A stretch of DNA of 64,000 nucleotides, taken from NCBI RefSeq assembly GCF_032884065.1, contig NC_088881.1, positions 2,972,001 through 3,036,000 of the forward strand, written 5' to 3'. The notes beneath the pieces were generated by a model. The model was not told where the DNA came from. It was given only the letters and a program-made list of their open reading frames with translations, and ran no database searches. Positions 25,109-36,405 of the stretch are shown here, one piece after another; positions within the stretch are counted from its first letter, which is position 1, and each line of letters opens with the position of its first letter. This stretch comes from Artemia franciscana (lineage: Eukaryota > Arthropoda > Branchiopoda > Anostraca > Artemiidae). The translations under genes were made by a program, and so were the position numbers.

Positions 25109-25550
25109 CTAGAAAGAATTATTATTCTTTCTAGAGAATTCTTTCTTCTTTCTAAAGAATAATATATTCTTCCTCTTAATTTTTCATTTTCGAAATCTTC
25201 TTTTTTCTTTTGGAATAAAAATAATCTTTAAACGAGCTGTACTCATATATATTAGATAGGTGACTATTTTGGAAAATTGTTTTTGCCCTTCCCAGAACCC
25301 TTAATATATTTTATTAAAACATTCTTAAATTAGTGACTTGAAAACTAGAAAAAAACTGTCTTCCTATTCTTCCTCTTAATTTTTCATTTTCGAAATCTTC
25401 TTTTTTCTTTTGGAATAAAAATAATCTTTAATCTTTTTTTAGATTAAAAAAAATATTTTTTTTGCCCTTCCCAGAACCCTTAATATATTTTATTAAAACT
25501 TTCTTAAATTAGTGACTTGAAAACTAGAAAAAACTGTCAAAATAAAATTG
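25109..25550. repeat. Palindrome and ~200-bp tandem duplication
   Basis: TCTAGAAAGAAT/ATTCTTTCTAGA near 25109-25137 is a perfect 12-bp inverted repeat with a 4-base loop. TCCTCTTAATTTTTCATTTT recurs at 25171 and 25371 with the same downstream sequence, a two-copy tandem duplication. Confidence 0.85.
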
Positions 25551-25712
25551 ACTGTCGGTGAAGGGTTTGTGAATATCAACCACATCATTATTATTCTTAA
25601 CCTGAGTTAATTTTATTGTATTTCCATTAATTTGCTGCCTTGAAGCTCAATTAAAAAACTTGTTTCCGAGACTCTTTGTTTTTATATTGGTCGTTTTAAG
25701 GAAATAGAATTT
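25551..25712. other. Short unassigned spacer
   Basis: Nothing recognised. Confidence 0.5.
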
Positions 25713-27072
25713 TTATGGCACATGGTATTAACCAAGTGACATATAGCAATCGCAAATTATGTCGGTCTGTCGGTCCCGGTTTTGCTACTTTAGGCACTTC
25801 CAGGTAAGCTAGGACGATGAAATTGGCAGGCGTATCAGGGACCGGACCAGATTAAATTAGAAATAGTCTTTTTCCCGATTTGACCATCTTGGGGTGATCG
25901 GATCTCAATGAAATTTGATATTTCAAAGGATATCGTGTCTCAAAGCTCTTATTTTGAATCCGACTGGATATGGTGACATTGGGGGGAGTTTGGGGGGGGG
26001 AACCTAAAATCATGGAAAACGCTTAGATTAACTTCGTGGGAAAAATTAGGAGAAGTCTTAGATACGTGATTGGCGTAATTGGAACGGATCCGCTCTATTG
26101 GACGGGGGGGGGGGGGGGGGTAATTCTGAAAAATTAGAAAAAATGACGTATTTTTAACTTACGAAGGAGTGATCGGATCTTCATGAAACTTCATATTTAG
26201 AAGGATCTCGTAACTCAGATCTCTTATTTTAAATCCCATCCGGATCCAGCGTCATGGGGGGGGGCAGTTGGGGGGGACTGCAAATCTTAGAAAATACTTA
26301 AAGCGGAGAGATCAGGAGGAAACTGGATGGGAAGAATAAAAACCTGTTTAAGATACGTGACTGACATAACCGGACCGGACCTGCTCTCGTTGGTGGAGTT
26401 GGAGGGGGGGGGGGGGTAATTTGGAAAAATGAGGTATTTGTAACTTATGGAAGGGTGACCAGATCTTAATGAAATTTGATATTTAGAAGGATCTTGTGCT
26501 TTAAAGCTCTAATTTTAAATTCCGACCAGATCCTTTGATATTGGGGGGAGTTGGAGGGGGAAATCTTGAAAAACACTTGGAGTGGAGGAATCGGGATGAA
26601 GCTTGGTGGATAGAATAAGCAAATGTCCTTGATACGTGATTGATGTAACCGTACTGGATTCGCTCTCTTTGGGGGAGTTGGGGGAGGGGTTCAGTGATGG
26701 CGAGTTTGGTGCTTCTGGACGTGCTAGGACGATGAAAATCGGTAGGCGTGTCAGGGACCTGCACGAATGGACTTGATAAAGTTGTTTTCCCAGATTCGAC
26801 CATCTGGGGGGCTAAAGGGAGAGGAAAAATTAGAAAAAATTAGGTATTTTTAACTTATGAGTGGGTGATCGGATCTTAATGAGTTTTGATATTTAGAAGG
26901 ACATCGTGACTCAGAGCTCTTATTTTAAACCCTGACCGGCATTAAGCCTCTGATTTTCCTTTTAAATCAACATATTGATTCTTAGAATTTTGTTAGAGCT
27001 CATACCATATGAGCTCTTGGCTCTTAGCTCTTCTTTCCTCGTCACAAGTGCCATATGAGCTCTTAGCTCTTG
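25713..27072 (+). repeat. Large tandem-structured repeat element, copy C
   Basis: Full-length by both ends: GGCACATGGTATTAACCAAGTG and a short GTCGGTCTGTCGGTC patch at the start, then GAGCTCATACCATATGAGCTC near 26996-27016 and the AGCTCTT tail at the end. It has fewer internal units than copy B. Confidence 0.85.
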
Positions 27073-28120
27073 TCTTATTTAGTGTTGCTTCTTTTTTTTT
27101 GTTTAAAAACCCCATGGCATTTATAATCAACCCAGAATTATAATAAAATCTTCCAGCCTCTGCTCTTGACAGGTATTCATTCCCCTCTAGAGTTAGAAAA
27201 TACCCTTCCATTTGTATTTATGTTTTAAAAACCAAATATAGAACAATTACACGAAAATGTTTTTCCCTTGTTTGAGTCGGGGAATCGGGGGCTCACATTT
27301 CCACGGGGGGAGTTTTCAACAGGGTTGTGGGAATATTCCGGACACCGTTTTCATGTCTAGAATTCCCCTAATACTGGTCCACTGGTACTAAACAAGTAAA
27401 ACCTGTTTAAAGAAACTTTTAGATTGCATAGCATATTTGAAATTGGAAAAAGTAGGGAGATTGAAAGAAAATTTTGGGTTCAAAAATATTTAAAATCGAA
27501 GGTATTCATGTTTTTAAAATAAGCTTAACCAAAAGTTAAAAGTATATACCTCTCATTTGAAAATTGAATCATGTATATGAATGTATATAAACAAATTTTC
27601 TGAGTTTTTGAAGTTTTTGTACTTAAGTAGTCAGTTAAAAGTTTTAATAGAGAAATAAGTTATGCTCATTTATTTAAACGAAAAAACTGTCTTGACAAGT
27701 ATTTGTCACTTTTTTACCAATTTCCTCACATTATTCCATTTTTAATGTTATTCGTTGATTATGCCTGCATGGAAGAAGGAGACTGGTAATTTTATTATAA
27801 TTTTTGAATTTTAAATATACAAGATGTTGTCTTGCGGCGACAATCTCTGCAGGGGTGTACTTTTTCTTCTTTGTTGAGAAAAAACCCGTCAAAGTCTTGA
27901 GAAAAAGACACATTTATCTTCATGTATCACATCTACGTTTTACAAATCACCAATTTTTGTAATGACTCCAGAAAAGAAAAGAAAATAATGAGTTTTGAAG
28001 TAAAATCACAGGATATGATTAAGTAAAATACCTCTTTTGCTTTAACCTAAAGGGATTTTCTTAAGTATTTTAGGGTAGAAAAATCAAGGAAGTTTCGTTA
28101 TTTATATTCTTGATTTTTAG
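27073..28120. other. Unassigned AT-rich stretch
   Basis: Short frames only. The minus-strand frame at 27731-27913 resembles nothing I know. Confidence 0.45.
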
Positions 28121-28224
<104 letters not shown>

Positions 28225-28405
28225 ATATATCTATACTAGCTGTTGGGGTGGCGCTTCGCGCCACCCCAACACCTAGTTGGTGGGGGCACTTCGCCCCCCC
28301 AAGCCCCCCCGCGCGCGTAAGTCGTTACGCGCCATATTGGTTACGCGCCATTGTAGTTGTGTCCCTGTGTCCCACCTGTGAATATAGATAGATATAAAAA
28401 TATTT

Positions 28406-28549
28406 TTAACTACGTAAAACTTGCGAATATACAACATTCTTGGCTGTCCCATTGTCTGTGCATATAAATAGATTGTCAGGTTTACCGACTCTTGAACATG
28501 CAACATATAATTGTCCATTGGAAAAACAATCTGTATTCAGATCTATACC
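28406..28549 (-). pseudogene. Helitron RepHel helicase C-terminus
   Basis: Forty-seven codons and a stop in one open frame, from [19 protein letters not shown] onward. [11 protein letters not shown]-type text is helicase motif VI of Pif1-like Helitron helicases, whose Arg helps ATP hydrolysis. Here the usual His is Asn. The preceding INKAQGQSLE segment lies just upstream (plus about 28565-28605). The rest of the Rep-helicase protein is absent. Confidence 0.8.
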
Positions 28550-28779
28550 TTATTATTCTAATGATTGCCCTTGAGCTTTGTTGATGGTGATTGCTAATCG
28601 AACATTCCCTGTGTCCCCGTCGTCATTTATATATCCCCCTGTGCCCCCCGGCGTCCCCGTTGTTGTTGTTTCCCTGTGTCCCTGATTGCTAATTGAACAT
28701 TCCTTGTGTCCCGGTCGCTTTCTCTTTGAGTGTCTCGGTCGTCATTTATATTCCCTATTGTGTCCCTGTGTCCCACCTG

Positions 28780-28783
<4 letters not shown>

Positions 28784-28872
<89 letters not shown>
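28784..28872. repeat. (TA)n microsatellite inside the Helitron
   Basis: About 44 TA units between blocks of GTGTCCC-type minisatellite. Confidence 0.98.
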
Positions 28873-28878
<6 letters not shown>

Positions 28879-28879
28879 A

Positions 28880-29525
28880 TGGTGATTGCTAATGTTGATG
28901 GTGCTTTGTTGATGGTGATTGCTAATCGAACATTCCCTGTGTCCCCGTCGTCATTTATATATCCCCCTGTGCCCCCCGGCGTCCCCGTTGTTGTTGCTTC
29001 CCTGTGTCCCGGTCGTCATTTGTGTGTCCTGGTCGTCATTTATATTCTCTGTGTCCCGGTCGTCATTTGTGTCCCGGTGCTTTGTTGATGGTGATTGCTA
29101 ATCGAACATTCCTTGTGTCCCGATCGCTTTCTCTTTGAGTGTCCCGGTCGTCATTTATATTCCCTATGTCCCGGTGTCCCGGTTGTCATTTGTGTCCCGA
29201 TGTCCCGGTCTTTAATGTCGTCAGTCGACAAACATGACGTCAGTCGACACACAAACATGACGTCACCGGGACACAGGGACACAACTACAACGGGGACGCC
29301 GGGGGCACAGGCGGGATATATAAATGACGACCGGGACACAGGGATTGTTCGAATAGAAATTACAGACCGGGACACCGGGACACAAATGACGACCGGGACA
29401 CCGGGACTCAGGGAATATAAATGACGACCGGGACACTCAAAGAGAAATTACAAACTGGGACACCGGGACACAAATGACGACCGGGACACAGGGAATATAA
29501 ATGACGACCGGGACACAGGGACACA
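28880..29525. repeat. Helitron-associated minisatellite (GGGACAC/GTGTCCC units)
   Basis: Irregular repeats built from CGTCATTTATATTCCCTGTG and related units run on one strand to about 29215 and in inverse orientation from about 29265. Around the turning point GACGTCA and GTCGAC palindromes occur. Similar arrays sit at 5160-5680 and 46880-47410. Confidence 0.8.
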
Positions 29526-29849
29526 TCATTAGAATAATGAGGTATAGATCTGAATACGGATTGTTTTTCCCATGGACAATTATATGTTGCATGTTCAAGA
29601 GTCAGTAAACCTGACAATCTATTTATATGCACAGACAATGGGACAGCCAAGAATGTTGTATATTCGCATGTTTTACGTAGTTAAAAACATATATTTATAT
29701 CTATCTCTATTCACAGGTGGGACACAGGGACACAACTACAATGGCGCGTAACTAATATGGCGCGTAACGACTTACGCGCGCGGGGGGGGGCGCGAAGCGC
29801 CCCACCAACTAGGTGTTGGGGTGGCGCGAAGCGCCACCCCAACAGCTAG
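29221..29849 (+). mobile_element. Helitron 3' portion, plus strand
   Basis: Mirror image of the neighbour at 28236-29220. It has the minisatellite, the helicase end (29541-29684), GC palindromes, a terminal hairpin (29815-29843, arms GTTGGGGTGGCGC/GCGCCACCCCAAC, loop GAA), then AG and CTAG (29846-29849). A short (TA)n run follows. The two elements are joined head to head without 5' ends. Confidence 0.88.
29541..29684 (+). pseudogene. Helitron RepHel helicase C-terminus
   Basis: An open frame of 47 codons reading [19 protein letters not shown] and on to VLRS, then TAA. It keeps the motif VI His and Arg ([12 protein letters not shown]). This is the best-preserved of four copies in the window. 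Copies at about 5738 and 47468 have lost one T and shift frame. It is only the tail of a protein that is normally more than 1,000 residues. Confidence 0.82.
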
Positions 29850-31430
29850 TATATATATATATTCTTGAAAACTGCTCCGTATTTTTTGGGAAAATTGGCA
29901 TCCTGGTATATTCTGGCCTAAAAAAAAAACAATTTAGAATGGTCAGAAGTTTGACAAAAATCCGTAAAGAACCTTAATTTTAGGGGGGGGGGAATATGTA
30001 TGTGAATGACGTCATTCTCACTTGTCACACATATGTAGAAAAATTGAAGATTTTCATGCATGGAAAAGTTTACATTAAATTGCTTAAATTCTGAACACTT
30101 GTGATTGCAAAAATATTTCTATAAATTTCAAATAAATTACATAATCATAATAAATAATAAATTATTTAAATTAAAATAATTACATAATCTATAAAATTTC
30201 AAATAAATTACAACTATTCAAAAACCTTATAAAAAGCTTGATGCTTAGTAAAAATCTTTGTTACAAATCGGATTTCATAATAGCCTTAGTAGGAAAAGAC
30301 ATTAAATTGCGTAAATAGCAAAAAACTTTTGATTGGGACGTTGAGGAGGGAGTAGTCCCTTTCATATACGAAGTAATTTCTGTTCGTTTTAAGTTTTAAT
30401 GTCGAGAATCCATATATAGAAGCCTGCCGCGTGCCGTGGTCTGGCGGCGAAGCCACCAGTCTGCTCTGCCAGTCAGCTTAGTCAGTCTTATTCAAGGTTT
30501 GATGGTAAATGTTAAATCTCAGAAGTGGGTTAGAAACCTAATCTAACCTTTAGGCTACGCTATAAATCTAAGAAACAGGTTAGAACCCTAATCTAACTTC
30601 CCTAACTTAACCTAACTTTAACCTCTCGCCATCCAACCTTGCATAAAACAGACAAAGCTGACTAAATGCATGGAGAAAAAAGAGGAATGTCGAATTAAAG
30701 TATGTTTTGAATTAAAATGGAATAGTTGTGGACATCAAGTCATGGCTAATTGTAGAAAAAGCCAAGACAGATAGTTCGATTGAGTGAGAAGAAAAATCTG
30801 GCATTAAGTTCCCCCCTTAATTGCCGACGTTACCATCTCCAACTTATGCTACACCTCTCATGTCACTCCACAATGCCGAACTAGAGTCAATCTGTTGGAG
30901 GTTCTAGCATGGTATTTACGCTCGGTTTTTCCATTATAATGGAAATTAAGTTTTTGTTTTTGTTTACACTTTTTGTCTACATGCTTTTTTGTTATTTGTT
31001 ACAAGTCGGGCAGAAATTTCGTGGGGGGATATGTTCAAACCAGGTAACCCCCCTGGATACGACCTTGCTGGGGGAACGGGCTCTGAGGTATCTCTGTATC
31101 TCCCTATAAGAACATATGCAGCTCTTGTTAAATGACTGGAAGTCTTATTCGTCTTCAGTTTTCAAAATAATAAATTCCTGAAAGACACCACAGTTTTGTT
31201 ATCTCTTTATTTGTTTAAAATGGAACCGGATTTAGTCACATTGTTTAGCTACATTGTTTTACAGCTAGTTTAGAATGGGTCTACTACTATTAACCTTACC
31301 ATTGCTACTGCTAGATAGTCACAGTTAAGTTAAATACGAGAGTATTTGTTTTGTTACCCATGCTATACTAAGTCAGGATATCAATTAACGAAAATGTTGA
31401 GGGGTACAAGGCAAAGCCATATCCTGGGGA
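29850..31430. other. Unassigned
   Basis: A few degenerate blocks (29940-30400) share text with family R1, such as 'ACGAAGTAATTTCTGTTCG' near 30380. 30415-30660 is less AT-rich with short CCTAACTTAACCTAAC motifs. No gene seen. Confidence 0.4.
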
Positions 31431-31985
31431 AGGAGGTAAGGGGTTTTAGCCCCCGAAATGTTTGGCTGACTCATAACAACGTAACAACCTGAATATAAAA
31501 AAATTGCGTGCGTTTTTAAGTTTTTTTGTAATCTTCCCCCTAAAAAAAGCCATTTTTAAACATCCCCAAAAAATTCTGGGTACAGGGTGGGGGAGGTGGG
31601 CTAGTTGCCCTCCAGTTTTTTGGTCACTTAGAAATGGCACTAAAACTTTATATTTTCTATTCAAATGAGCCCTTTCGTGATCTTCTAGAACAATTAGCTT
31701 GATACTATCACCCCTAGTAAGAACAAAGAAAACAAATAAACATGTATCCGTGATCTTTCTTCTGGCAAAAAATTCAAAATTCCCTGTTTTGAAGATGAGG
31801 GCTTGAAACCTCTAGAGTAGAGTTCTCTGATATGCTGAATGTCATGGCGTAATTTTCTTTTAGATTCCTGGACTTTTGGGGGATGAATTAGCATGAAATA
31901 CCAATTTTTTATGCATCTATTAATATAAAAATTCATTTTTTTAGGGCTTTGATTACAATTGCATCTACAAAAAATCGTCAAAAAA
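31431..31985 (-). repeat. Dispersed repeat family R1, minus-strand fragment
   Basis: The inverse complement shares the blocks 'GTGACCAAAAAA(C)TGGAGGGCAACTAG' and the segment around CAGAGAACTC with copies 16893-17765 and 18458-19740. Confidence 0.6.
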
Positions 31986-32799
31986 AATTAATAAAAACAC
32001 ATGAAATATGCTTGTGAGTTTTTCCCTCAACTGTAAAATTTATATTCTGTAACACACCGCGCTAAGGGCGTAATTTTCCAAGGGTCAGGGGGGCAACCTC
32101 TCCTCGCAAACCTCAGTGTGCCTCCATGGTTTCATTTTGCCCCCCCCAAGCTTAAATTTAGTTTTTCCTAAAATCTTTTCAAAACCAAGATAAACCTGCA
32201 TAATTCAAGCATCCAGACAAACGTGTCAGTTTTCTTTACTATGTCTTTACCTTTTTTTGTAGATATACAGCTCATTTTTTGGTTTTTACTTTCATTTTCA
32301 TTTGATTTGGAAAAGCCGGCTCTAACTTTGTCTTCCCCCCAAACGTCGCAGGATTTTGAGGAAATGACGCCACTGCAACGCACTATAAATTAGCCTACCG
32401 CAATCACTCTGTAGCTAAGTATCATTGCTTCATGGAATTTTGGAATCTTTAGTCATTTACATAATGTTAGTTTTTATTTTTTTATACGTAATTTTGTAGT
32501 TGGTGTGATTCTTTTATTTCACTTTCTTCTCATTGAGTTTTTGTTTTGCTGTGGTTATTGATTGCAATTTATATTTTTCTTCTTTTTGTACTGAGGACTG
32601 CTGAGCGAAGGTCTCCGTCCAAAAAAATTGCTTTAGGTTCTGTTTTTCTTTGCCTGAAGATTTGTCCTAGTTAGTTATTTCCTTCTATTTTATTTTTTAT
32701 TTTTAATTATCTTTTCTTCTTGATTATTTTCCTAGTTAATAATTCTGCGTTGTATTTTACTTTATGTTCATCTTGGGTAACAACTATTTTTTTTTTCAG
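31986..32799. other. Unassigned, possibly intronic
   Basis: AT- and T-rich sequence rising to a long pyrimidine tract just before 32800. No confident upstream exon was found. Confidence 0.4.
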
Positions 32800-32873
32800 A
32801 GAGAGTCCGCCATATTCAAGAAAAACTTGAAGAATTTATTCAAAGCCTCAATGAAGAAAAGTCTCATCTGTGA
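32800..32873 (+). CDS. Possible short terminal exon of an unknown gene
   Basis: After a strong acceptor (a run of T then cag, ending 32799) comes a partial codon and RVRHIQEKLEEFIQSLNEEK, then SHL and a TGA at 32871-32873. The peptide has a charged, coiled-coil-like pattern. AATAAA follows at 32980-32985, a fitting poly(A) signal about 107 bases after the stop. I cannot name the gene and see no earlier exon, so this rests on signal strength alone. A chance match in AT-rich DNA is quite possible. Confidence 0.33.
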
Positions 32874-33091
32874 TTCCTAGAGTTTATGTTCTTCCTTTTT
32901 TTGTTAAATCAATTATTTTTTTTTCTGATTAATTTATGTAAAACATACAAATTAAACACATTGTTTATTAGAACTTTCTAATAAAATTTAGGAAATTTTC
33001 TTTAGACACTTGGCCATTAAGCTATAAGTTATGATTTAAAACAATTTCAGGTACATATATTTTAATAAATTGTTATAAATTTTAATGTTGC

Positions 33092-33360
33092 TTCTACTAT
33101 ACTGGTACAGCAGTGTTGGTACAATGGTATATGAGATACGGAGGTGGTGCTTATTTGCCACTCCCCCCTTCAAAACTCTGGATTCCCCCAAATAAAATGG
33201 TTTTTTCCGGTTTTTTTTTACGTTCTACTATAAGTTTTTAAGTTCTACTATACTGGTACAGCAGTGTTGGTACAATGGTATATCAGATATGGAGGTGGTG
33301 CTTATTTGTCACTCCCCCTTCAAAACTCTGGATTCCCCCGAATAAATTTCTTTTCCGTTT
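33092..33360. repeat. Two-copy tandem duplication, ~151-bp period
   Basis: TTCTACTATACTGGTACAGC recurs at about 33092 and 33243, and both copies continue through CTTCAAAACTCTGGATTCCC with few changes. Confidence 0.9.
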
Positions 33361-33390
33361 TTTTGTACGTGCCTCTTTATTTACCCTTTA

Positions 33391-33715
33391 GGTACTTATC
33401 TGTTGTAGCCACCACAATCAAGAAGTGAAGTTAGATTAATTCTAATTAAATATACCTAAGTATGATGGAAATAAAATACTTTAATAACAAAATTATGGAA
33501 ACTACAACAGATCATTATGGAAATCAGGCCCCCCAAGACGCGTTAAATTAAATGGTTTCTAACCTAACCAAAAATACCACCTAAAAGATTTAATTAGACA
33601 TACCTGCATTGTAGTTTACAAACACTCTCTCACGCTAAGCTGAAAGAAACCATACAAAGAAACCGGTTCTGTCATACCAAGAACTTGAGTGTGGTGTCTA
33701 TGACAGATAAGTACC
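33391..33715. mobile_element. MITE, 325 bp, GGTACTTAT...ATAAGTACC
   Basis: The first ~26 bases (GGTACTTATCTGTTGTAGCC) are inverted at the end (...GACAGATAAGTACC) with a few mismatches. Exactly the same length as the relative at 59191-59515. The ends share the CCACAC block, and both elements have similar internal text around the middle. Confidence 0.8.
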
Positions 33716-33832
33716 ACCCTCTATATTATTTTGCTGACAATATCACGGTTTATACAGTTGTCCATGAACAGATATTATTATTTATTTTATATTATTTTGC
33801 TGACCCTATCAAGCTTCCTTGTTCCTACAAAT

Positions 33833-35250
33833 GAATTAATTGGAGATAGTCCAGTTGTCTAATGGCTGAATGACTAAGACTAAAGGTGCAAAACTAAGGA
33901 GCTACTAATCATCCAAACGAGGTTCTCGCGTCGAGAATCCAACTTCATCTTCAGTGATTAAGCTATCAAGAGAATTAACAAACTTCGGATTAGGAATTCA
34001 TTTCTCCTAAGAATGTACATCTCGCAGTTTTCATTTTGCCGCCCACAGCTCAATCGGATTCTATTTTTACAAGAAAGCTGGGTGTGATTCTTTGCTCGAA
34101 GAGCCTGCTACCGTCAGGGTTTCCACTGAATTAATTGGAGATAGTCCAGTTGTCTAATGGCTGAATGACTAAGAATAAAGGTGCAAAACTAAGGAGCTAC
34201 TAATCATCCAAACGAGGTTCTCGCGTCGAGAATCCAACTTCATCTTCAATGATTAAGCTATCAAGAGAGTTAACAAACTTCGGATTAGGAATTCATTTCT
34301 CCTAAGAATGTACATCTCGCAGTTTTCATTTTGCCACCCACAGCTCAATCGGATTCTATTTTTACAAGAAAGCGGGTGTGATGCTTTGCTCGAAGAGCCT
34401 GCTACCGTCAGGGTTTCCACTGAATTAATTGGAGATAGTCCAGTTGTCTAATGGCTGAATGACTAAGACTAAAGGTGCAAAACTAAGGAGCTACTAATCA
34501 TCCAAACGAGGTTCTCGCGTCGAGAATCCAACTTCATCTTCAATGACTAAGCTATCAAGAGAGTTAACAAACTTCGGATTGGGAATTCATTTCGCCTAAG
34601 AATGTACATCTCGCAGTTTTCATTTTGCCGCCCACAGCTCAATCGGATTCTATTTTTACAAGAAAGCTGGGTGTGATGCTTTGCTCGAAGAGCCTGCTAC
34701 CGTCAGGGTTTCCACTGAATTAATTGGAGATAGTCCAGTTGTCTAATGGCTGAATGACTAAGAATAAAGGTGCAAAACTAAGGAGCTACTAATCATCCAA
34801 ACGAGGTTCTCGCGTCGAGAATCCAACTTCATCTTCAATGACTAAGCTATCAAGAGAGTTAACAAACTTCGGATTGGGAATTCATTTCGCCTAAGAATGT
34901 ACATCTCGCAGTTTTCATTTTGCCGCCCACAGCTCAATCGGATTCTATTTTTACAAGAAAGCTGGGTGTGATGCTTTGCTCGAAGAGCCTGCTACCGTCA
35001 GGGTTTCCACTGAATTAATTGGAGATAGTCCAGTTGTCTAATGGCTGAATGACTAAGAATAAAGGTGCAAAACTAAAAAGCTACTAATCATCCAAACGAG
35101 GCTCTCGCGTCGAGATTCAAACTTCGTATTGGAAATTCATTTCTCCTCAGAATATACATCTCGCAGTTTTCCTTTTGCCGCCCACAGCTCAATCAGATTC
35201 TATTTTCCTGTACGAGAAAGCTGGGTGTGATTCTTTGCTCGAATAACCTG
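33833..35250 (+). repeat. Tandem array of ~295-bp units (about 5)
   Basis: GAATTAATTGGAGATAGTCC recurs at 33833, 34128, 34422, 34717 and 35012. The first four units are nearly identical and the last is diverged with an internal deletion. Each unit holds TGGCTGAATGACTAAGACTA and, about 70 bases on, GGTTCTCGCGTCGAGAATCC, which resemble the A- and B-box regions of a Leu/Ser-type tRNA. This could be a tRNA-derived SINE amplified in tandem. Confidence 0.93.
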
Positions 35251-35270
35251 TTTCCACCTTTGGCTCGAAA

Positions 35271-36310
35271 CTGCTATTTTAGCACTATTTCATTATGTGT
35301 AGCACTATAGAACGTTATCAGGGTTGCCATTTGTAGTATAAAAGTGCTATTCTAGCACTATTTCATTATGTGTAGCACTATAGAACGTTATCAGGGTTGC
35401 CATTTGTAGTATAAAAGTGCTATTCTAGCACTATTTCATTATGTGTAGCACTATAGAACGTTATCAGGGTTGCCATGTGTAGTATAAAAGTGCTATTCTA
35501 GCACTATTTCATTATGTGTAGCACTATAGAACGTTATCAGGGTTGCCATTTGTAGTATAAAAGTGCTATTCTAGCACTATTTCATTATGTGTAGCACTAT
35601 AGAACGTTATCAGGGTTGTCATGTGTAGTATAAAAGTGCTATTCTAGCACTATTTCATTATGTGTAGCACTATAGAACGTTATCAGGGTTGCCATTTGTA
35701 GCATAAAAGTGCTATTCTAGCACTATTTCATTATGTATAGCACTATAGAACGTTATCAGGGTTGCCATGTGTAGTATAAAAGTGCTATTCTAGCACTATT
35801 TCATTATGTGTAGCACTAGAGAACGTTATCAGGGTTGCCATTTGTAGCATAAAAGTGCTATTCTAGCACTATTTCATTATGTGTAGCACTATAGAACGTT
35901 ATCAGGGTTGCCATGTGTAGTATAAAAGTGCTATTCTAGCACTATTTCATTATGTGTAGCACTATAGAACGTTATCAGGGTTGCCATTTGTAGCATAAAA
36001 GTGCTATTCTAGCACTATTTCATTATGTGTAGCACTATAGAACGTTATCAGGGTTGCCATGTGTAGTATAAAAGTGCTATTCTAGCACTATTTCATTATG
36101 TGTAGCACTATAGAACGTTATCAGGGTTGCCATTTGTAGTATAAAAGTGATATTTTAGCACTATTTCATTATGTGTAGCACTATAGAACGTTATCAGGGT
36201 TGCCATTTGTAGCATAAAAGTGCTATTCTAGCACTATTTCATTATGTGTAGCACTATAGAACGTTATCAGGGTTGCCATTTGTAGTATAAAAGTGCTATT
36301 TTAGCACTAT
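35271..36310. repeat. Tandem array of 73-bp units (about 14)
   Basis: AACGTTATCAGGGTTGCCAT recurs every 73 bases from 35311 to about 36259, with one 72-base unit. Each unit contains the hairpin AGTGCTA-TTC-TAGCACT. Two variants differ at TTTGTAGTA versus TGTGTAGTA/TTTGTAGCA and partly alternate. Confidence 0.95.
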
Positions 36311-36405
36311 GACAATCACTTTTTTTTTTACTTTAGCACCAAACATCGCTGCGTAGCACGCAAATTTTTGTAGCACTTTGAGTATTGATCTTGTTGGCAA
36401 CCCTG
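36311..36405. mobile_element. Possible hAT-like terminal end beside the 73-bp array
   Basis: TTGGCAACCCTG at 36394-36405 is the inverse of CAGGGTTGCCA, which occurs in every 73-bp unit from 35319 on. CAGGG-type ends are typical of hAT transposons. I could not find a matching 8-base target duplication. Confidence 0.4.

Larger units (their letters stand above)
28236..29220 (-). mobile_element. Helitron 3' portion, minus strand
   Basis: Read on the minus strand, it ends in CTAG (plus 28236-28239) preceded by a 13-bp hairpin with a 3-base loop (28242-28270, GTTGGGGTGGCGC arms). A helicase end (28406-28549) and a (TA)n run with GGGACAC-type minisatellite follow inward. This is a textbook Helitron 3' terminus. 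The 5' end is missing because the element meets an oppositely oriented one near 29220. Confidence 0.88.

Noticed and set aside
27731-27913. Minus-strand 60-residue frame with a Lys-rich stretch
   Set aside because: AT-rich, no motif, and alternative frames look equally plausible.
35271-36310. CRISPR-like regular repeats
   Set aside because: The 73-bp units are contiguous with no unique spacers, in a eukaryotic setting with no cas genes.
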